Of a stretch of DNA of 62,928 bases, positions 1-8,885 are shown one piece after another; the first letter of the stretch is position 1, and every line of letters starts with the position of its first letter. The DNA is taken from contig NZ_PPCG01000002.1 of the NCBI RefSeq assembly GCF_002913745.1, forward strand, positions 1 to 62,928, in the 5' to 3' direction. This stretch comes from Campylobacter concisus (lineage in GTDB: Bacteria > Campylobacterota > Campylobacteria > Campylobacterales > Campylobacteraceae). The translations under genes and the position numbers were made by a program. Below the pieces are notes generated by a model. It was not told where the DNA came from and searched no databases. It saw only the letters and a list, made by a program, of their open reading frames with translations.

Positions 1-246
1 ATCAAAGATAACGCCAAAAGCAGCTTTTTAAAATTTGTCCTCTCGCGCTTTGACAAAAGCGAGCTGGAGGAAATTTTATATATAAAAAATAGAGTAAATT
101 TGCCAGTTTGGTGCATGGCGATGGGCGCAAATGAGGACGAGCTAAACAAAAATGCTCTAAAAACAGCGCAGTTTGCCATAAAGCATGGATTTAACTACTC
201 AGAGCGTATCCACATCAGGCTTTGGGGCGACAAAGAGGGTGTTTGA
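1..246 (+). CDS. queE: 7-carboxy-7-deazaguanine synthase QueE, C-terminal part
   Basis: Only the last 81 codons are in the window; the reading frame is open from base 1. The tail (NYSERIHIRLWGDKEGV) matches the C-terminus of QueE, the radical-SAM enzyme that contracts carboxy-tetrahydropterin to carboxy-deazaguanine, the third step of queuosine/preQ0 synthesis. The radical-SAM cysteine motif lies upstream of the window and cannot be checked. The stop overlaps the queD start by one base (TGATG), so the two are translationally coupled and belong to one pathway. Identity rests on the tail plus the neighbour. Confidence 0.85.
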   Translation: MKDNAKSSFLKFVLSRFDKSELEEILYIKNRVNLPVWCMAMGANEDELNKNALKTAQFAIKHGFNYSERIHIRLWGDKEGV

Positions 247-827
247 TGATTATTAGAAAACTTTTTAGATTTGAAAATGCGCATATTGTGAGATTTTGTA
301 GCTCAAAGCGCTGCAGGACGAGTATCCACGGTCATAGCTACGTGGCAGAAATTTTACTTAGCTCAAATTTTCTTGATAACGCTGGCATGGTCTATGACTT
401 TGGGCTGATGAAGCAAAACATAAAAACGATCATCGACAGCTTCGACCACGCTACGACCATATATTCAGGTGATAGTGACGAATACAAAAACGACCTTAAA
501 AAGCACTCTGCAAGGTGGATCGAGATCCCGCTAAATCCCAGCGCAGAGCAGTTTTGCCGTATATTTTTTGTCTTGATCGAGCGACTGCTTGAGCTTAGCA
601 TGATGAACAACGGCGAGCGCGAGGTGAAGCTTCATAGTGTCATCGTGCACGAGACCGACACTGGCTATGCGCAGTGCTTTAAGGAGGACGCGATAAATGC
701 GCAAATGGGCGAGATAAGGCTTAGTGATATCAAATTTTCAGAGGCCGTTATAGACGAGTGGGAAGATAAAAATTTGCTTGAAAAGATGATAAATAAGATA
801 AAAATAGAAAATCCAAAGGACGTTTAA
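246..827 (+). CDS. queD: 6-carboxy-5,6,7,8-tetrahydropterin synthase QueD
   Basis: 193 residues. It converts dihydroneopterin triphosphate to carboxy-tetrahydropterin, the substrate of QueE encoded just upstream. The PTPS fold signature is visible: FENAHIVRF near residue 9, a cysteine-containing turn, HGHSY near residue 30 (zinc ligands), FDHATT in the middle and a VHETDTGYAQ strand containing the catalytic Glu near the C-terminus. It is longer than minimal QueD proteins because of a C-terminal helical extension, as in other Campylobacter QueD. I chose ATG 246 because it overlaps the queE stop. An upstream in-frame start at 222 would run inside queE and add eight residues unlike the family. 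Confidence 0.92.
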   Translation: MIIRKLFRFENAHIVRFCSSKRCRTSIHGHSYVAEILLSSNFLDNAGMVYDFGLMKQNIKTIIDSFDHATTIYSGDSDEYKNDLKKHSARWIEIPLNPSAEQFCRIFFVLIERLLELSMMNNGEREVKLHSVIVHETDTGYAQCFKEDAINAQMGEIRLSDIKFSEAVIDEWEDKNLLEKMINKIKIENPKDV

Positions 828-1030
828 TGAAAAAATTTATAACCTCTTTTTTGCTTATAGCTGGCGTATTTTTGGGATGTGGAGATAAAGAAGAGGCCAA
901 AAGTGACGTTAGTGAGCCAGTCCCTAGTGATGTTACGATAGCTCAGCCTGATGCAAATGTAACTATCGACGAGCAGCTGCCACCTGAGCCAGTCGTCGAA
1001 GAAAACGAGCCTCCTAAAGAGAAAAAATGA
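827..1030 (+). CDS. small proline/glutamate-rich lipoprotein
   Basis: 67 residues starting at an ATG that overlaps the queD stop (TAATG). A short signal sequence (MKKFITSFLLIAGVFLGCG) ends in a lipobox with Cys18, so the product should be lipid-anchored. The remainder is acidic and proline-rich (repeated EP, PP and VEE) and looks unstructured, ending in a KEKK tail. I recognise no domain. It sits between queD and a small membrane protein and overlaps the latter by four bases, so it is probably co-expressed, but nothing visible links it to queuosine. Confidence 0.7.
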   Translation: MKKFITSFLLIAGVFLGCGDKEEAKSDVSEPVPSDVTIAQPDANVTIDEQLPPEPVVEENEPPKEKK

Positions 1031-1428
1031 ACGAACACTTAAGCTCGCTCTACGTTTATACTTTGCCATTTCACGTGACATTTTTTTATGCGCTACTTGC
1101 TTTAGCGGCGCTTTATCTAGCGCTTACTCAGTTTGGAGTGGGGAGTAAAAACTACGTGCTTCGTATAAGGTATTTTTTGCCTATTTATCATATGCTGCTT
1201 AGCTTTTTGGTGCTAACTGGGCTTATTTTGTGGGCATATTATAGTTACGAACCAAAATTTAACGCCATAAAAATGCTTCTTATCTTGATAGCCCTGATCG
1301 CACTTAGCGCCGTTGGGTATAAAAGGCTAAAGAGATACGCCATTGCTGGCGAGCTAGAGAAATTTAAAAAATTTGCCCTTATTAAAGGCATTTGTGACAT
1401 TATTTTGATCATCATAGCAGGGATTTAG
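1027..1428 (+). CDS. four-helix inner-membrane protein of unknown function
   Basis: 133 residues with about four hydrophobic segments (approximately 15-35, 50-72, 80-100 and 115-133) joined by short basic loops such as YKRLKRYA. The start overlaps the end of the upstream lipoprotein gene, and the stop directly abuts the rsmE ATG, so it lies inside a tight transcription unit. Conserved-membrane-protein type; no catalytic motif is visible and I do not assign a function. Confidence 0.75.
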   Translation: MNEHLSSLYVYTLPFHVTFFYALLALAALYLALTQFGVGSKNYVLRIRYFLPIYHMLLSFLVLTGLILWAYYSYEPKFNAIKMLLILIALIALSAVGYKRLKRYAIAGELEKFKKFALIKGICDIILIIIAGI

Positions 1429-2085
1429 ATGAAATTTTTATATGATAAAAATGCTGGCGAAGAGCGCCTAAAAATAGTAAATGATGCATTTTTACACCTA
1501 AAAGCCAGAAGAGTTGAAGCAGGAGAACGCATAAGTGTTAGAAATTTACATGACGGCAAAGAGTACATCTATGAGATCGATGAGATAGAGCGCAGAAGTG
1601 CAAATTTAAGCCTTGTCTTTGCTAGCCTAAACTGCGAGCATAAATTTGACTTTACCATCGCTTGGGCGGTCGTTGATCCAAAGACGATCGAAAAGGCACT
1701 GCCATTTTTAAATGAGCTTGGCGTTGGCAAGATCGCCTTTGTCTATACTAAATTTTCTCAGGCAAATTTCAAGATCGATCTTGAAAAGCTAAACTACATA
1801 AACGCACTTTCATGCGAGCAGTGCGGGAGAACGTCGCTCATGGAGTTTGAAATTTATAAAAATTTAGACGAGCTAATGAGCGTTTACAAAAATGTCTCGG
1901 CTATAAATTTTGGCGGTAAAAATTTAAATGAAAAAAGAGATGATGAAATTTTAATAATTGGTCCAGAGGGCGGATTTAGCGAGGATGAGACGGCTAAATT
2001 TAAAAATATCTACGGCCTAAATACAAAAAATATCTTAAGATCACAGACCGCAGTCATATCAGTGGCGGCAAAATTTCTTGCTTGA
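1429..2085 (+). CDS. rsmE: 16S rRNA (uracil-1498-N3)-methyltransferase RsmE
   Basis: 218 residues, SPOUT-class methyltransferase that methylates U1498 of 16S rRNA with S-adenosylmethionine. The C-terminal knot motif IIGPEGGFSEDE (about residues 176-187) and the LGxNILR-type segment (LNTKNILRSQTAV) are diagnostic. The N-terminal part is the PUA-like RNA-binding domain. It is slightly shorter than the typical 240-250 residues. The ATG follows the previous stop without a gap. It begins the rsmE-rpmE-rsmI-rlmB block, all ribosome-related. Confidence 0.93.
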   Translation: MKFLYDKNAGEERLKIVNDAFLHLKARRVEAGERISVRNLHDGKEYIYEIDEIERRSANLSLVFASLNCEHKFDFTIAWAVVDPKTIEKALPFLNELGVGKIAFVYTKFSQANFKIDLEKLNYINALSCEQCGRTSLMEFEIYKNLDELMSVYKNVSAINFGGKNLNEKRDDEILIIGPEGGFSEDETAKFKNIYGLNTKNILRSQTAVISVAAKFLA

Positions 2086-2112
2086 TTTATTTGATTTTTA
2101 GATTAGTTTTTA

Positions 2113-2118
2113 TATAAT
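2113..2118 (+). promoter_or_regulatory. -10 box upstream of rpmE
   Basis: TATAAT preceded by a T-rich stretch, 49 bases upstream of the rpmE start. This is the usual Campylobacter vegetative arrangement, in which a strong -10 box and upstream T-runs replace a -35 box. The Shine-Dalgarno AAGGAAAG follows at about 2156-2163. Confidence 0.6.
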
Positions 2119-2166
2119 CAGCAACTTTTAAGGTAACAAATAGCCCAAAATAATAAAGGAAAGATG

Positions 2167-2367
2167 ATGAAAAAAGAGATCCATCCAGAGTATGTAGATT
2201 GCACCGTAACTTGCGCGTGTGGCAACACTTTTAAGACAAAGTCAAACAAAAGCGAAATCAGAATTGACATTTGCGATAAGTGCCACCCATTTTTCACAGG
2301 CAGCGAAAAGATAGTTGATAGCGCTGGCCGTGTTGAGAAATTTAAGAAAAAATACGCTCAAAAATAA
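2167..2367 (+). CDS. rpmE: 50S ribosomal protein L31
   Basis: 66 residues beginning MKKEIHPEY, the usual L31 N-terminus. An in-frame ATG three bases earlier (2164) would add one Met and cannot be excluded. Cysteines at CTVTCACGN and [10 protein letters not shown] form the zinc-binding set, so this is the zinc-containing (C+) paralogue type. It has its own -10 box and Shine-Dalgarno site and is followed three bases later by rsmI. Confidence 0.96.
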   Translation: MKKEIHPEYVDCTVTCACGNTFKTKSNKSEIRIDICDKCHPFFTGSEKIVDSAGRVEKFKKKYAQK

Positions 2368-2370
2368 GCC

Positions 2371-3186
2371 TTGCTCTACTTTGTTCCTACTCCAATAGGA
2401 AATTTAGAAGATATCTCGCTTCGTGCGATCAAAATTTTGCGTGAATGCGAGATAGCTATCTGCGAAGATACAAGAGTTTGCAAAAGCCTTGTAAATCTAC
2501 TAAACGAACGCTTTGACGCAAATATAAATATCTCAAATTTTATCCCGCTTCACACCCACAACGAAGATGAATTTTTCGCAAATTTAAATGATGAAATTTT
2601 AAGCAAAAACATAGCTTACATGAGCGATGCTGGCATGCCAGGTATAAGCGATCCAGGCGTTAGCCTAGTAAGATACGCTCAAAAAAATGATATCAAATAC
2701 GAAATTTTAAGCGGAGCAAACGCCGCACTTTTAAGCGTAGTCGCCAGCGGGCTTTGTGATAAAGAGTTTGTTTTCTTAGGCTTTTTACCAAATACCGGCA
2801 GAGATAGAGCCTTAGCTATACAAAATGCTTTAAATTTAGCCTATCCAGCCGTGATCTATGAAAGCCCAAAACGCATATTAAGCTTAGTGCAAAGCATCGC
2901 ACATTTAGAGCCAGAGAGAGAAATTTTTGCCATAAAAGAGGCCACCAAAAAATTTGAGACTAAATTTAAGGATAGAGCCAAAAATTTAGTTCAAATTTTA
3001 GAAAAAGCAAATTTAAACGGCGAGTGGGCTGTTGTCATCTCAAAAAGCGCAAATGCATCCACTCAAAATATTACAAAAGATGAGATCATCTCGCTTGACA
3101 TCGCCCCAAAAGCAAAGGCAAAACTACTTAGCAAAATAACTGGCAAGGACGTCAAAAAGATATACGACGAGCTCATAAAAGCATAA
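2371..3186 (+). CDS. rsmI: 16S rRNA (cytidine-1402-2'-O)-methyltransferase RsmI
   Basis: 271 residues, tetrapyrrole-methylase fold. Visible motifs are PTPIGNLEDIS at the N-terminus, CEDTR near residue 32, SDAGMPGISDPG near residue 85 and PNTGRDRA in the middle. It 2'-O-methylates C1402 of 16S rRNA. I accept TTG 2371 as start because translation from it gives the family N-terminus (LYFVPTPIGN) and it lies three bases after the rpmE stop; no ATG fits. The C-terminal KAKAKLLSKITG segment is the small RNA-binding tail. Confidence 0.93.
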   Translation: MLYFVPTPIGNLEDISLRAIKILRECEIAICEDTRVCKSLVNLLNERFDANINISNFIPLHTHNEDEFFANLNDEILSKNIAYMSDAGMPGISDPGVSLVRYAQKNDIKYEILSGANAALLSVVASGLCDKEFVFLGFLPNTGRDRALAIQNALNLAYPAVIYESPKRILSLVQSIAHLEPEREIFAIKEATKKFETKFKDRAKNLVQILEKANLNGEWAVVISKSANASTQNITKDEIISLDIAPKAKAKLLSKITGKDVKKIYDELIKA

Positions 3187-3286
3187 ATTTAAAAGCTCAA
3201 ATTTCTCCAAAAAGTTTCAAAAATTCACTCAAATTTAGAAGCAAAATAAGTTAAATTTTACTTGACTTTAGCTACCATAAGCAACC

Positions 3287-3967
3287 ATGATAATATACGG
3301 AAAACAGCTATTTTTACATATTTTGAACAAGCGCCCACAGATCCTAGAAGAGGTCTATCTCTCAAAAGAGTGTGATAAAAAACTCTTCTCTAAAATTTGT
3401 GGCACTGGCAAGAAGATCATCCGCGTGGATAATCAAAAAGCTCAGTCGATGGCGCATGGTGGCAACCATCAAGGCTTTTTAGCAAGCGTTAGTGAGTTTG
3501 AGTTTTCAGACATTAGTGAGCTAAAAAAGCTAAATTTCATCGCCGTGCTTTATGGCATAAGTGACGTCGGAAATATCGGCGCCATCGCTAGAAGCGCCTA
3601 TGCTCTAGGCTGCGAAGGGCTTGTCGTAGTTGCAAAAAGTGTAAATATGCAAGGTGTTTTAAGGTCAAGTAGCGGTGCTGCTTACGAGATACCAATAGCG
3701 ATCTTTGAAGACGGACTTAGCCTGCTAAACGAGCTAAAACAGTGTGGTTTTAGGCTCTACGCGACGGCAAGCAACGGCAAAAATATAAAAGAGATGAAAT
3801 TTGCTGGCAAAAGGGCTTTGGTGATGGGCTCAGAGGGCGAAGGCATACCGCAAAAAGCTCTAGCAAAGTGCGATGAGTGCGTAGGTATCAAGCTAAAAGA
3901 CGGCTGGGACTCCCTAAATGTAAGTGCAGCCTTTGCGATAATTTGTGATAGGATGATAGATGAATGA
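3287..3967 (+). CDS. rlmB: TrmH/RlmB-family 23S rRNA 2'-O-methyltransferase
   Basis: 226 residues, SPOUT fold. The N-terminus MIIYGKQ is the usual start of this family. Knot motifs are NIGAIARSAYALGC (about residues 99-112), VMGSEGEGIP and IKLKDGWDSLNVSAAFAI; the last normally reads ...G...SLNVS.A. It probably methylates G2251 of 23S rRNA, although other TrmH-family targets are possible. No Shine-Dalgarno precedes ATG 3287, and a TACCAT sequence lies 8 bases upstream, so initiation may be near-leaderless. The gene overlaps the next by eight bases. Confidence 0.85.
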   Translation: MIIYGKQLFLHILNKRPQILEEVYLSKECDKKLFSKICGTGKKIIRVDNQKAQSMAHGGNHQGFLASVSEFEFSDISELKKLNFIAVLYGISDVGNIGAIARSAYALGCEGLVVVAKSVNMQGVLRSSSGAAYEIPIAIFEDGLSLLNELKQCGFRLYATASNGKNIKEMKFAGKRALVMGSEGEGIPQKALAKCDECVGIKLKDGWDSLNVSAAFAIICDRMIDE

Positions 3968-4901
3968 ATTAGAAAATTTAAAAGAGATAGGCATAAAGGA
4001 AATTTCGCGTAAAACGCACATTGAACCGACATTTTTACAATACATTTTTGACAAAAATTTTGAAAAATTATCACGCTTAAACATGAGAGGCTACGCCAAA
4101 ATTTTACAGCGTGAGTACGGCGTCGATCTTAGCGAACTTCTCGCTGAATACGACGCATTTATGCAAGAAAATATGCCTGATGAGAGCAAAAAAACAAAAG
4201 TTAGCCCAAAAATTTCTTCTTACACACCTGAGGATGTCTCGATCCAAAGGCAAAGTAGCGGTGGTGGGGCTGGATTTTTCTTCTGGATCATCATTTTAGC
4301 TATCATCGCTGGCGGCGCTTACTACTTTGACGCTTACAAATACGTCCAAAATTTCATAGCAAGCTTAAATGAAGACAACACAAGCGTGAGCTACTCACAA
4401 TCAAGCATCGTCAATGAAGTGAAGAAAAATATAATCGACACAAACGTAACGATCTCTCAAAACACTCCAAAGATCGATGCAAACGCTTCAAGCGTGAAAA
4501 TTTCAGCTCCAGCTGAGCAAAACGTGACTGTAAGTCCTGCTAGCGTTGATCAAAGTGCCCTAAAACCTAGCATGGCGGCCCAGCCAGCACCAAAAGTAGA
4601 GCAAAACGTGACAAAACCGCTAAATGAAGCGATCATCACACCAAAACAACGTGTTTGGATAGGCATTATCAACCTTGAAAATGGCCAAAAAACATCAAGC
4701 GATACAAGCAAAAGCGTCAATATAAATTTAGACCAAAGACAGCTAGTCGTTTGCGGAAATGGCAACATCGAGCTTAAGATCGGCGATAAGGTGACAAAGT
4801 ATAACCCAAGCCGTCCAGCTAGATTTTTAGTAGAAAATGGCGATATGAAATTTTTAACTTATGACGAGTTTGTCGAGATGAATAAGGGCAAATCTTGGTA
4901 A
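3960..4901 (+). CDS. RodZ-like membrane protein with N-terminal helix-turn-helix
   Basis: 313 residues. Residues 1-70 look like a degenerate Xre/RodZ helix-turn-helix (ISRKTHIEPTFLQYI...MRGYAKILQREYGVD). After a charged linker comes one membrane segment (FFFWIIILAIIAGGAYYF, about 103-120), and then an Asn/Ser/Thr/Ala/Pro-rich periplasmic stretch ending in a small beta-rich domain (IWIGIINLENGQ onward). The topology matches the cell-shape protein RodZ, but sequence similarity is too weak for a firm name. It overlaps the upstream methyltransferase and the downstream secreted protein, forming one operon, in the order I recall from C. jejuni. Confidence 0.75.
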   Translation: MNELENLKEIGIKEISRKTHIEPTFLQYIFDKNFEKLSRLNMRGYAKILQREYGVDLSELLAEYDAFMQENMPDESKKTKVSPKISSYTPEDVSIQRQSSGGGAGFFFWIIILAIIAGGAYYFDAYKYVQNFIASLNEDNTSVSYSQSSIVNEVKKNIIDTNVTISQNTPKIDANASSVKISAPAEQNVTVSPASVDQSALKPSMAAQPAPKVEQNVTKPLNEAIITPKQRVWIGIINLENGQKTSSDTSKSVNINLDQRQLVVCGNGNIELKIGDKVTKYNPSRPARFLVENGDMKFLTYDEFVEMNKGKSW

Positions 4902-5677
4902 AAAAACTAGCCATATTTCTTCTTTTTAGCGTTTTTTCATACGCTTTTGATCTAAATAGCAGTGCAAATGCACTAAGTAGCGGAAAAGAACTGCAAATTT
5001 CTTTAGAAAATTTAGACACTAACGGCTCGCTAAACGTTGGTGAGCTGGTCTCAAGGCTAAAGCAAAGCTCGAACTACGATGCTCTCTCATTTAGCTCAAA
5101 TAGCTTAAATTTAAAATTTATAAGCACGCAAAAAGTCCCCTCAGCACTATTTGTAAAATCGATAAATTTAGCTCTTGAAGATGCAAATATAAGCGTGGCA
5201 AGGGTAAATTCTCTAAAAAATGGCGATGAAATTTCTTATGGGATTTTAGCTCTAAAAAGTGGCGGCATAGATCCAAATTTACTAAATTTCACGCTTAGTA
5301 AAAGCGGCTTTAAGATCATGGGATTTGATAGGCTTGATGGAAATTTAGCACTTTATTTGGATGCTAAAAATATGAGCCTTGATGCCTCAAAAGTAAATTT
5401 TAACGAAGAGACCCCACTTGTCAAAAGTGGTGGCGTCTATATCGTCGACGTGGCAGGCGCAAGTAGCCTAAATATCATCTCAAACGAGCCAAACAAATGG
5501 GTGCCACTTGTTAGAATTTATGATAAAAATTTAAACCAAATCGATCTAAAAAGAGAAAACGAGATAAAAACTAACTACACCATAAATTTAGCTAACGACG
5601 CAAAATATGCGTTAATTAGCGACAATAGCGACATAACTAACATTAAAAACGAGATAATTATCAAGCTTATAAAATAG
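4895..5677 (+). CDS. secreted or periplasmic protein of unknown function
   Basis: 260 residues starting at TTG 4895, inside the end of the preceding gene. A signal peptide (VKKLAIFLLFSVFSYAF) precedes a beta-rich mature part with repeated short segments such as SLNLKFIS and SLNIISNEPNKWVPL. I recognise no catalytic motif. Coupling to the RodZ-like protein suggests an envelope or periplasmic role. The C-terminus (NEIIIKLIK) is hydrophobic-basic, and the aminotransferase Shine-Dalgarno AGGAG follows directly. Confidence 0.7.
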   Translation: MVKKLAIFLLFSVFSYAFDLNSSANALSSGKELQISLENLDTNGSLNVGELVSRLKQSSNYDALSFSSNSLNLKFISTQKVPSALFVKSINLALEDANISVARVNSLKNGDEISYGILALKSGGIDPNLLNFTLSKSGFKIMGFDRLDGNLALYLDAKNMSLDASKVNFNEETPLVKSGGVYIVDVAGASSLNIISNEPNKWVPLVRIYDKNLNQIDLKRENEIKTNYTINLANDAKYALISDNSDITNIKNEIIIKLIK

Positions 5678-5686
5678 GAGCAAACA

Positions 5687-6895
5687 GTGTTTGATGAGAT
5701 AAGATTTAATACAATTGAGCGTTTGCCAAACTACGTTTTTGCCGAAGTAAATGCTATAAAAATGGCAGCACGCAGAGCTGGCGAGGACATCATCGACTTT
5801 TCTATGGGTAACCCAGAAGGCAGAACACCACAGCACATCGTTGATAAACTATGCGAAAGCGCGCAAAAAGACAAGACTCACGGCTACTCAGCCAGTGCTG
5901 GAATTTATAAGCTCCGCCTTGCCATTTGCAACTGGTATAAGCGTAAATACGGCGTAAATTTAGACCCAGAAACCGAAGCAGTCGCCACAATGGGCAGCAA
6001 AGAGGGCTTTGTGCATCTTGTTCAAGCCGTGATAAACCCAGGCGACGTGGCTATCGTGCCTGATCCTGCATATCCGATACACACGCAGGCGTTTTTGTTT
6101 GCTGGCGGAAGCGTCGCAAAGATGCCACTTCACTACAACGATAAATTTGAGCTAGACGAGAATAAATTTTTTGAAAACTTAGTCCAGACGATACATGCAA
6201 GCTCACCAAAACCAAAATATGTAGTCGTAAATTTCCCTCACAATCCAACGACTGTGACCGTGCAAAAAAGCTTTTACGAGCGCCTTGTAAGCGTTGCAAA
6301 GCAAGAGAGATTTTACATCATCTCAGATATCGCCTACGCTGATCTTACCTTTGATGGCTATAAAACGCCAAGCATCTTTGAAGTAGAAGGCGCAAAAGAC
6401 GTCGCAGTCGAGTGCTACACCCTTTCAAAAAGCTACAACATGGCAGGCTGGAGAGTTGGCTTTATGTGCGGAAACAAGAGACTTTGCGCCGCACTTAAAA
6501 AGATAAAATCATGGGTTGATTACGGCATGTTTACGCCGATACAAGTCTCTGCCACGGTCGCACTTGACGGCGATCAAAGCTGCGTTGAAGAGATACGCCA
6601 AATTTATGAAAAAAGAAGAGATGTGATGATAGAGGCCTTTGCTCAGGCTGGTTGGGAGCTTAAAAAGCCAAATGCTAGCATGTTTATCTGGGCGAAACTT
6701 CCACCAAAGGTGAGCCACTTAGGCAGTCTTGAGTTTTCAAAGCAGCTTCTTACAAAGGCATCAGTTGCTGTTAGTCCGGGCATTGGTTTTGGCGAGGGCG
6801 GAAACGACTATGTGCGCTTAGCTCTTATCGAAAACGAAAACAGGATAAGACAAGCGGCCAGAAATATAAAAAAATATTTGAAAGAATTTGAATGA
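5687..6895 (+). CDS. class I/II PLP aminotransferase (AlaA/AlaC or DapL-like)
   Basis: 402 residues. The PLP-binding lysine is in TLSKSYNMAGWRVGF (about residue 246), with FPHNPTT and DIAYADLTFDG upstream as the cofactor-contacting loops and the C-terminal Arg region VRLALIENENRIRQAA. The family transfers amino groups between glutamate and alanine, aspartate or diaminopimelate precursors. Tight overlap with hom (ATGA-type) points to the aspartate family (threonine/methionine/lysine) here. GTG 5687 is chosen because AGGAG sits seven bases upstream and the family N-terminus (FDEIRFNTIERLPNYVF) follows. Confidence 0.87.
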   Translation: MFDEIRFNTIERLPNYVFAEVNAIKMAARRAGEDIIDFSMGNPEGRTPQHIVDKLCESAQKDKTHGYSASAGIYKLRLAICNWYKRKYGVNLDPETEAVATMGSKEGFVHLVQAVINPGDVAIVPDPAYPIHTQAFLFAGGSVAKMPLHYNDKFELDENKFFENLVQTIHASSPKPKYVVVNFPHNPTTVTVQKSFYERLVSVAKQERFYIISDIAYADLTFDGYKTPSIFEVEGAKDVAVECYTLSKSYNMAGWRVGFMCGNKRLCAALKKIKSWVDYGMFTPIQVSATVALDGDQSCVEEIRQIYEKRRDVMIEAFAQAGWELKKPNASMFIWAKLPPKVSHLGSLEFSKQLLTKASVAVSPGIGFGEGGNDYVRLALIENENRIRQAARNIKKYLKEFE

Positions 6896-8154
6896 ATGTA
6901 GCGATATTAGGCGTTGGAACCGTTGGCGAGTCGGTTGCAAAAATTTTACTAAAAAACAAAAAGCTAATCGCAGCAAGATGTGGCGAAGAGATAGTGCCAG
7001 TCATCGGTGTGGTTAGAAATTTAAATAAAAAAAGAGACGCTGGCATCCCTTTAACTGACGATATAAATAGCGTCATAAACCGTGATGATATCGACGTTTT
7101 TGTCGAGCTTATGGGTGGCGTTGAAGAGCCTTTTAGAGTGGTGAGCGAAATTTTAAAGCGCAAAAAAGCAGTCGTCACTGCAAACAAGGCGCTTCTTGCC
7201 TATCACAGATATGCTTTGCAAAATTTAGCCAAAAACACACCATTTGGCTTTGAAGCAAGCGTGGCTGGTGGCATACCGATCATCAGAGCCTTAAGAGAGG
7301 GGCTTAGCGCCAACCACATCTTAAGCATAAATGGCATACTAAATGGCACTAGCAACTACATTCTAACCTCGATGATGAATGAGGGCTCAAATTTCAAAGA
7401 CGCACTTAAAAAGGCACAAGAGCTTGGATATGCTGAGGCTGATCCTACTTTTGACGTGGGTGGCTTTGATACGGCTCACAAGCTTCTCATCCTTGCAAGC
7501 ATCGCATACGGCGTGCACGGCGATCCAGAGGACATCTTGATCGAGGGGATACAAGGCATCACGCCAGAGGATATATTTTTTGCAAAAGATTTTGAATACT
7601 CAATAAAACTTCTAGCCATCGCCAAAAAAAGTGAAGGCAAAGTCGAGCTACGCGTACATCCAGCGCTAGTGCCGCAAAATAAAATGATAGCAAAGGCAAG
7701 CGGCGTGACAAATGCAATAAGCGTCGTTGGCGAGGTCGTTGGCGAGACTATGTACTATGGCCCAGGAGCTGGCGGCGACGCGACAGCAAGCGCGGTAATT
7801 AGCGATCTCATCGACATCGCAAGAGATAGCAAGTCGCCGATGCTTGGATACAAAGCGCCATTTGAGCTAAATACCTTAGAGCTTCTTGATCGCGACAGGA
7901 TAAAGACGAAGTATTACTTTAGGCTAAAAGTCGAAGACAAAATGGGCGTGCTAGCAAAGATAACAAATTTAATGAGCGAAAATAACCTCTCTATCGACAG
8001 CTTGCTACAAAAGCCAAAAGATGAGAGCGAGTATGCCGTGCTATTTTTCACGACGCACACGAGCTTGGAGGCTGATGCGAAGCGAACGATAGAGCTTTTA
8101 AAAGAGCAAGAGTATATAAAAGAAGAGCCATTTATGATGAGGATCGAGGAGTAG
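6892..8154 (+). CDS. hom: homoserine dehydrogenase
   Basis: 420 residues. The N-terminal NAD(P)-binding GxGxxG (ILGVGTVGESV) is followed by FVELMGGVEEP, TANKALLA, EASVAGGIPIIRALREGL, NGILNGTSNYILT and the YAEADPTFDVGGFDTAHK catalytic region, then a C-terminal ACT domain (about residues 345-420) for allosteric threonine inhibition. It reduces aspartate semialdehyde to homoserine in threonine/methionine synthesis. The start could be ATG 6892, overlapping the aminotransferase stop. Translation MNVAILGVG needs no longer N-terminus. Confidence 0.95.
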   Translation: MNVAILGVGTVGESVAKILLKNKKLIAARCGEEIVPVIGVVRNLNKKRDAGIPLTDDINSVINRDDIDVFVELMGGVEEPFRVVSEILKRKKAVVTANKALLAYHRYALQNLAKNTPFGFEASVAGGIPIIRALREGLSANHILSINGILNGTSNYILTSMMNEGSNFKDALKKAQELGYAEADPTFDVGGFDTAHKLLILASIAYGVHGDPEDILIEGIQGITPEDIFFAKDFEYSIKLLAIAKKSEGKVELRVHPALVPQNKMIAKASGVTNAISVVGEVVGETMYYGPGAGGDATASAVISDLIDIARDSKSPMLGYKAPFELNTLELLDRDRIKTKYYFRLKVEDKMGVLAKITNLMSENNLSIDSLLQKPKDESEYAVLFFTTHTSLEADAKRTIELLKEQEYIKEEPFMMRIEE

Positions 8155-8155
8155 C

Positions 8156-8497
8156 TTGGGGCTAAAAGAGTATCTCTTTGGCAAGAGCTCCGAAGATAGG
8201 GCTTGCGAGTTTTTGCGTAAGCTTGGTTTTGTCATTTTAGAGAGAAATTTTCACTCTAAATTTGGCGAGATCGACATCATCGCGCTAAGTAGCGATAAAA
8301 TTTTGCATTTTATTGAAGTAAAAGCAACCAGCGGAGGATACGAAGTGGAGTATAGGCTAAACAAGGCAAAATATATGAAAATTTTAAAAACAATAAATTT
8401 TTATATGATGAAAAATGAGCCAAACAGGGACTATCAGCTTGATCTGCTTGTTGTTAAAAATGAAAATTTTGAGCTGATAGAAAATATTAGTTTATAA
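8156..8497 (+). CDS. UPF0102/YraN-family predicted endonuclease
   Basis: 113 residues, small PD-(D/E)XK-fold protein. The conserved series GKSSEDRACEFLRKLGF, ILERNFHSKFGEIDIIA and FIEVKATSG shows the nuclease core (E-D-ExK). Family function in DNA processing is unproven. TTG 8156 begins one base after the hom stop region, and no better start exists. It is the last gene of the hom unit; trxA has its own promoter. Confidence 0.85.
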   Translation: MGLKEYLFGKSSEDRACEFLRKLGFVILERNFHSKFGEIDIIALSSDKILHFIEVKATSGGYEVEYRLNKAKYMKILKTINFYMMKNEPNRDYQLDLLVVKNENFELIENISL

Positions 8498-8536
8498 TAA
8501 AATTTATTATTTACCTAAAATTTAAATTTGATTTTG

Positions 8537-8542
8537 TATAAT
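8537..8542 (+). promoter_or_regulatory. -10 box upstream of trxA
   Basis: TATAAT in the context TTTTGTATAATTGCC, 29 bases before the trxA start, with AAGGAG as Shine-Dalgarno immediately upstream of ATG. Separates trxA-trxB expression from the hom unit. Confidence 0.65.
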
Positions 8543-8570
8543 TGCCACATCTTGAAAATAAGGAGAACAA

Positions 8571-8885
8571 ATGGGAAAATACATCGAACTCACAAAAGAA
8601 AATTTTGATGTAACAAAAGAAGGCGTTGCTCTAGTAGATTTCTGGGCTCCATGGTGCGGACCTTGCCGTATGCTAGCTCCAGTGATAGAAGAGCTTGCTG
8701 AAGACTTTGAGGGCAAAGCGAAAATTTGCAAGGTAAATACTGACGAAGTACAAGATCTTGCGGTTGAGTTTGGCATCAGATCGATCCCAACATTGCTATT
8801 TTTCAAAAATGGCGAGCTAGTCGAGCAAATGGTCGGTGCGCAGTCAAAACAAGCCCTAACTGACAAACTAAATTCGCTTCTTTAA
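8571..8885 (+). CDS. trxA: thioredoxin
   Basis: 104 residues with the WCGPC redox motif at residues 28-32, the conserved DFWAPWC strand and cis-Pro loop (IRSIPTLLFF near residue 75). Standard length. It supplies reducing power to ribonucleotide reductase and peroxiredoxins, and is recycled by TrxB encoded 0.5 kb downstream in the same unit. The ATG has an AAGGAG Shine-Dalgarno. The stop overlaps the next ATG by one base (TAATG). Confidence 0.98.
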   Translation: MGKYIELTKENFDVTKEGVALVDFWAPWCGPCRMLAPVIEELAEDFEGKAKICKVNTDEVQDLAVEFGIRSIPTLLFFKNGELVEQMVGAQSKQALTDKLNSLL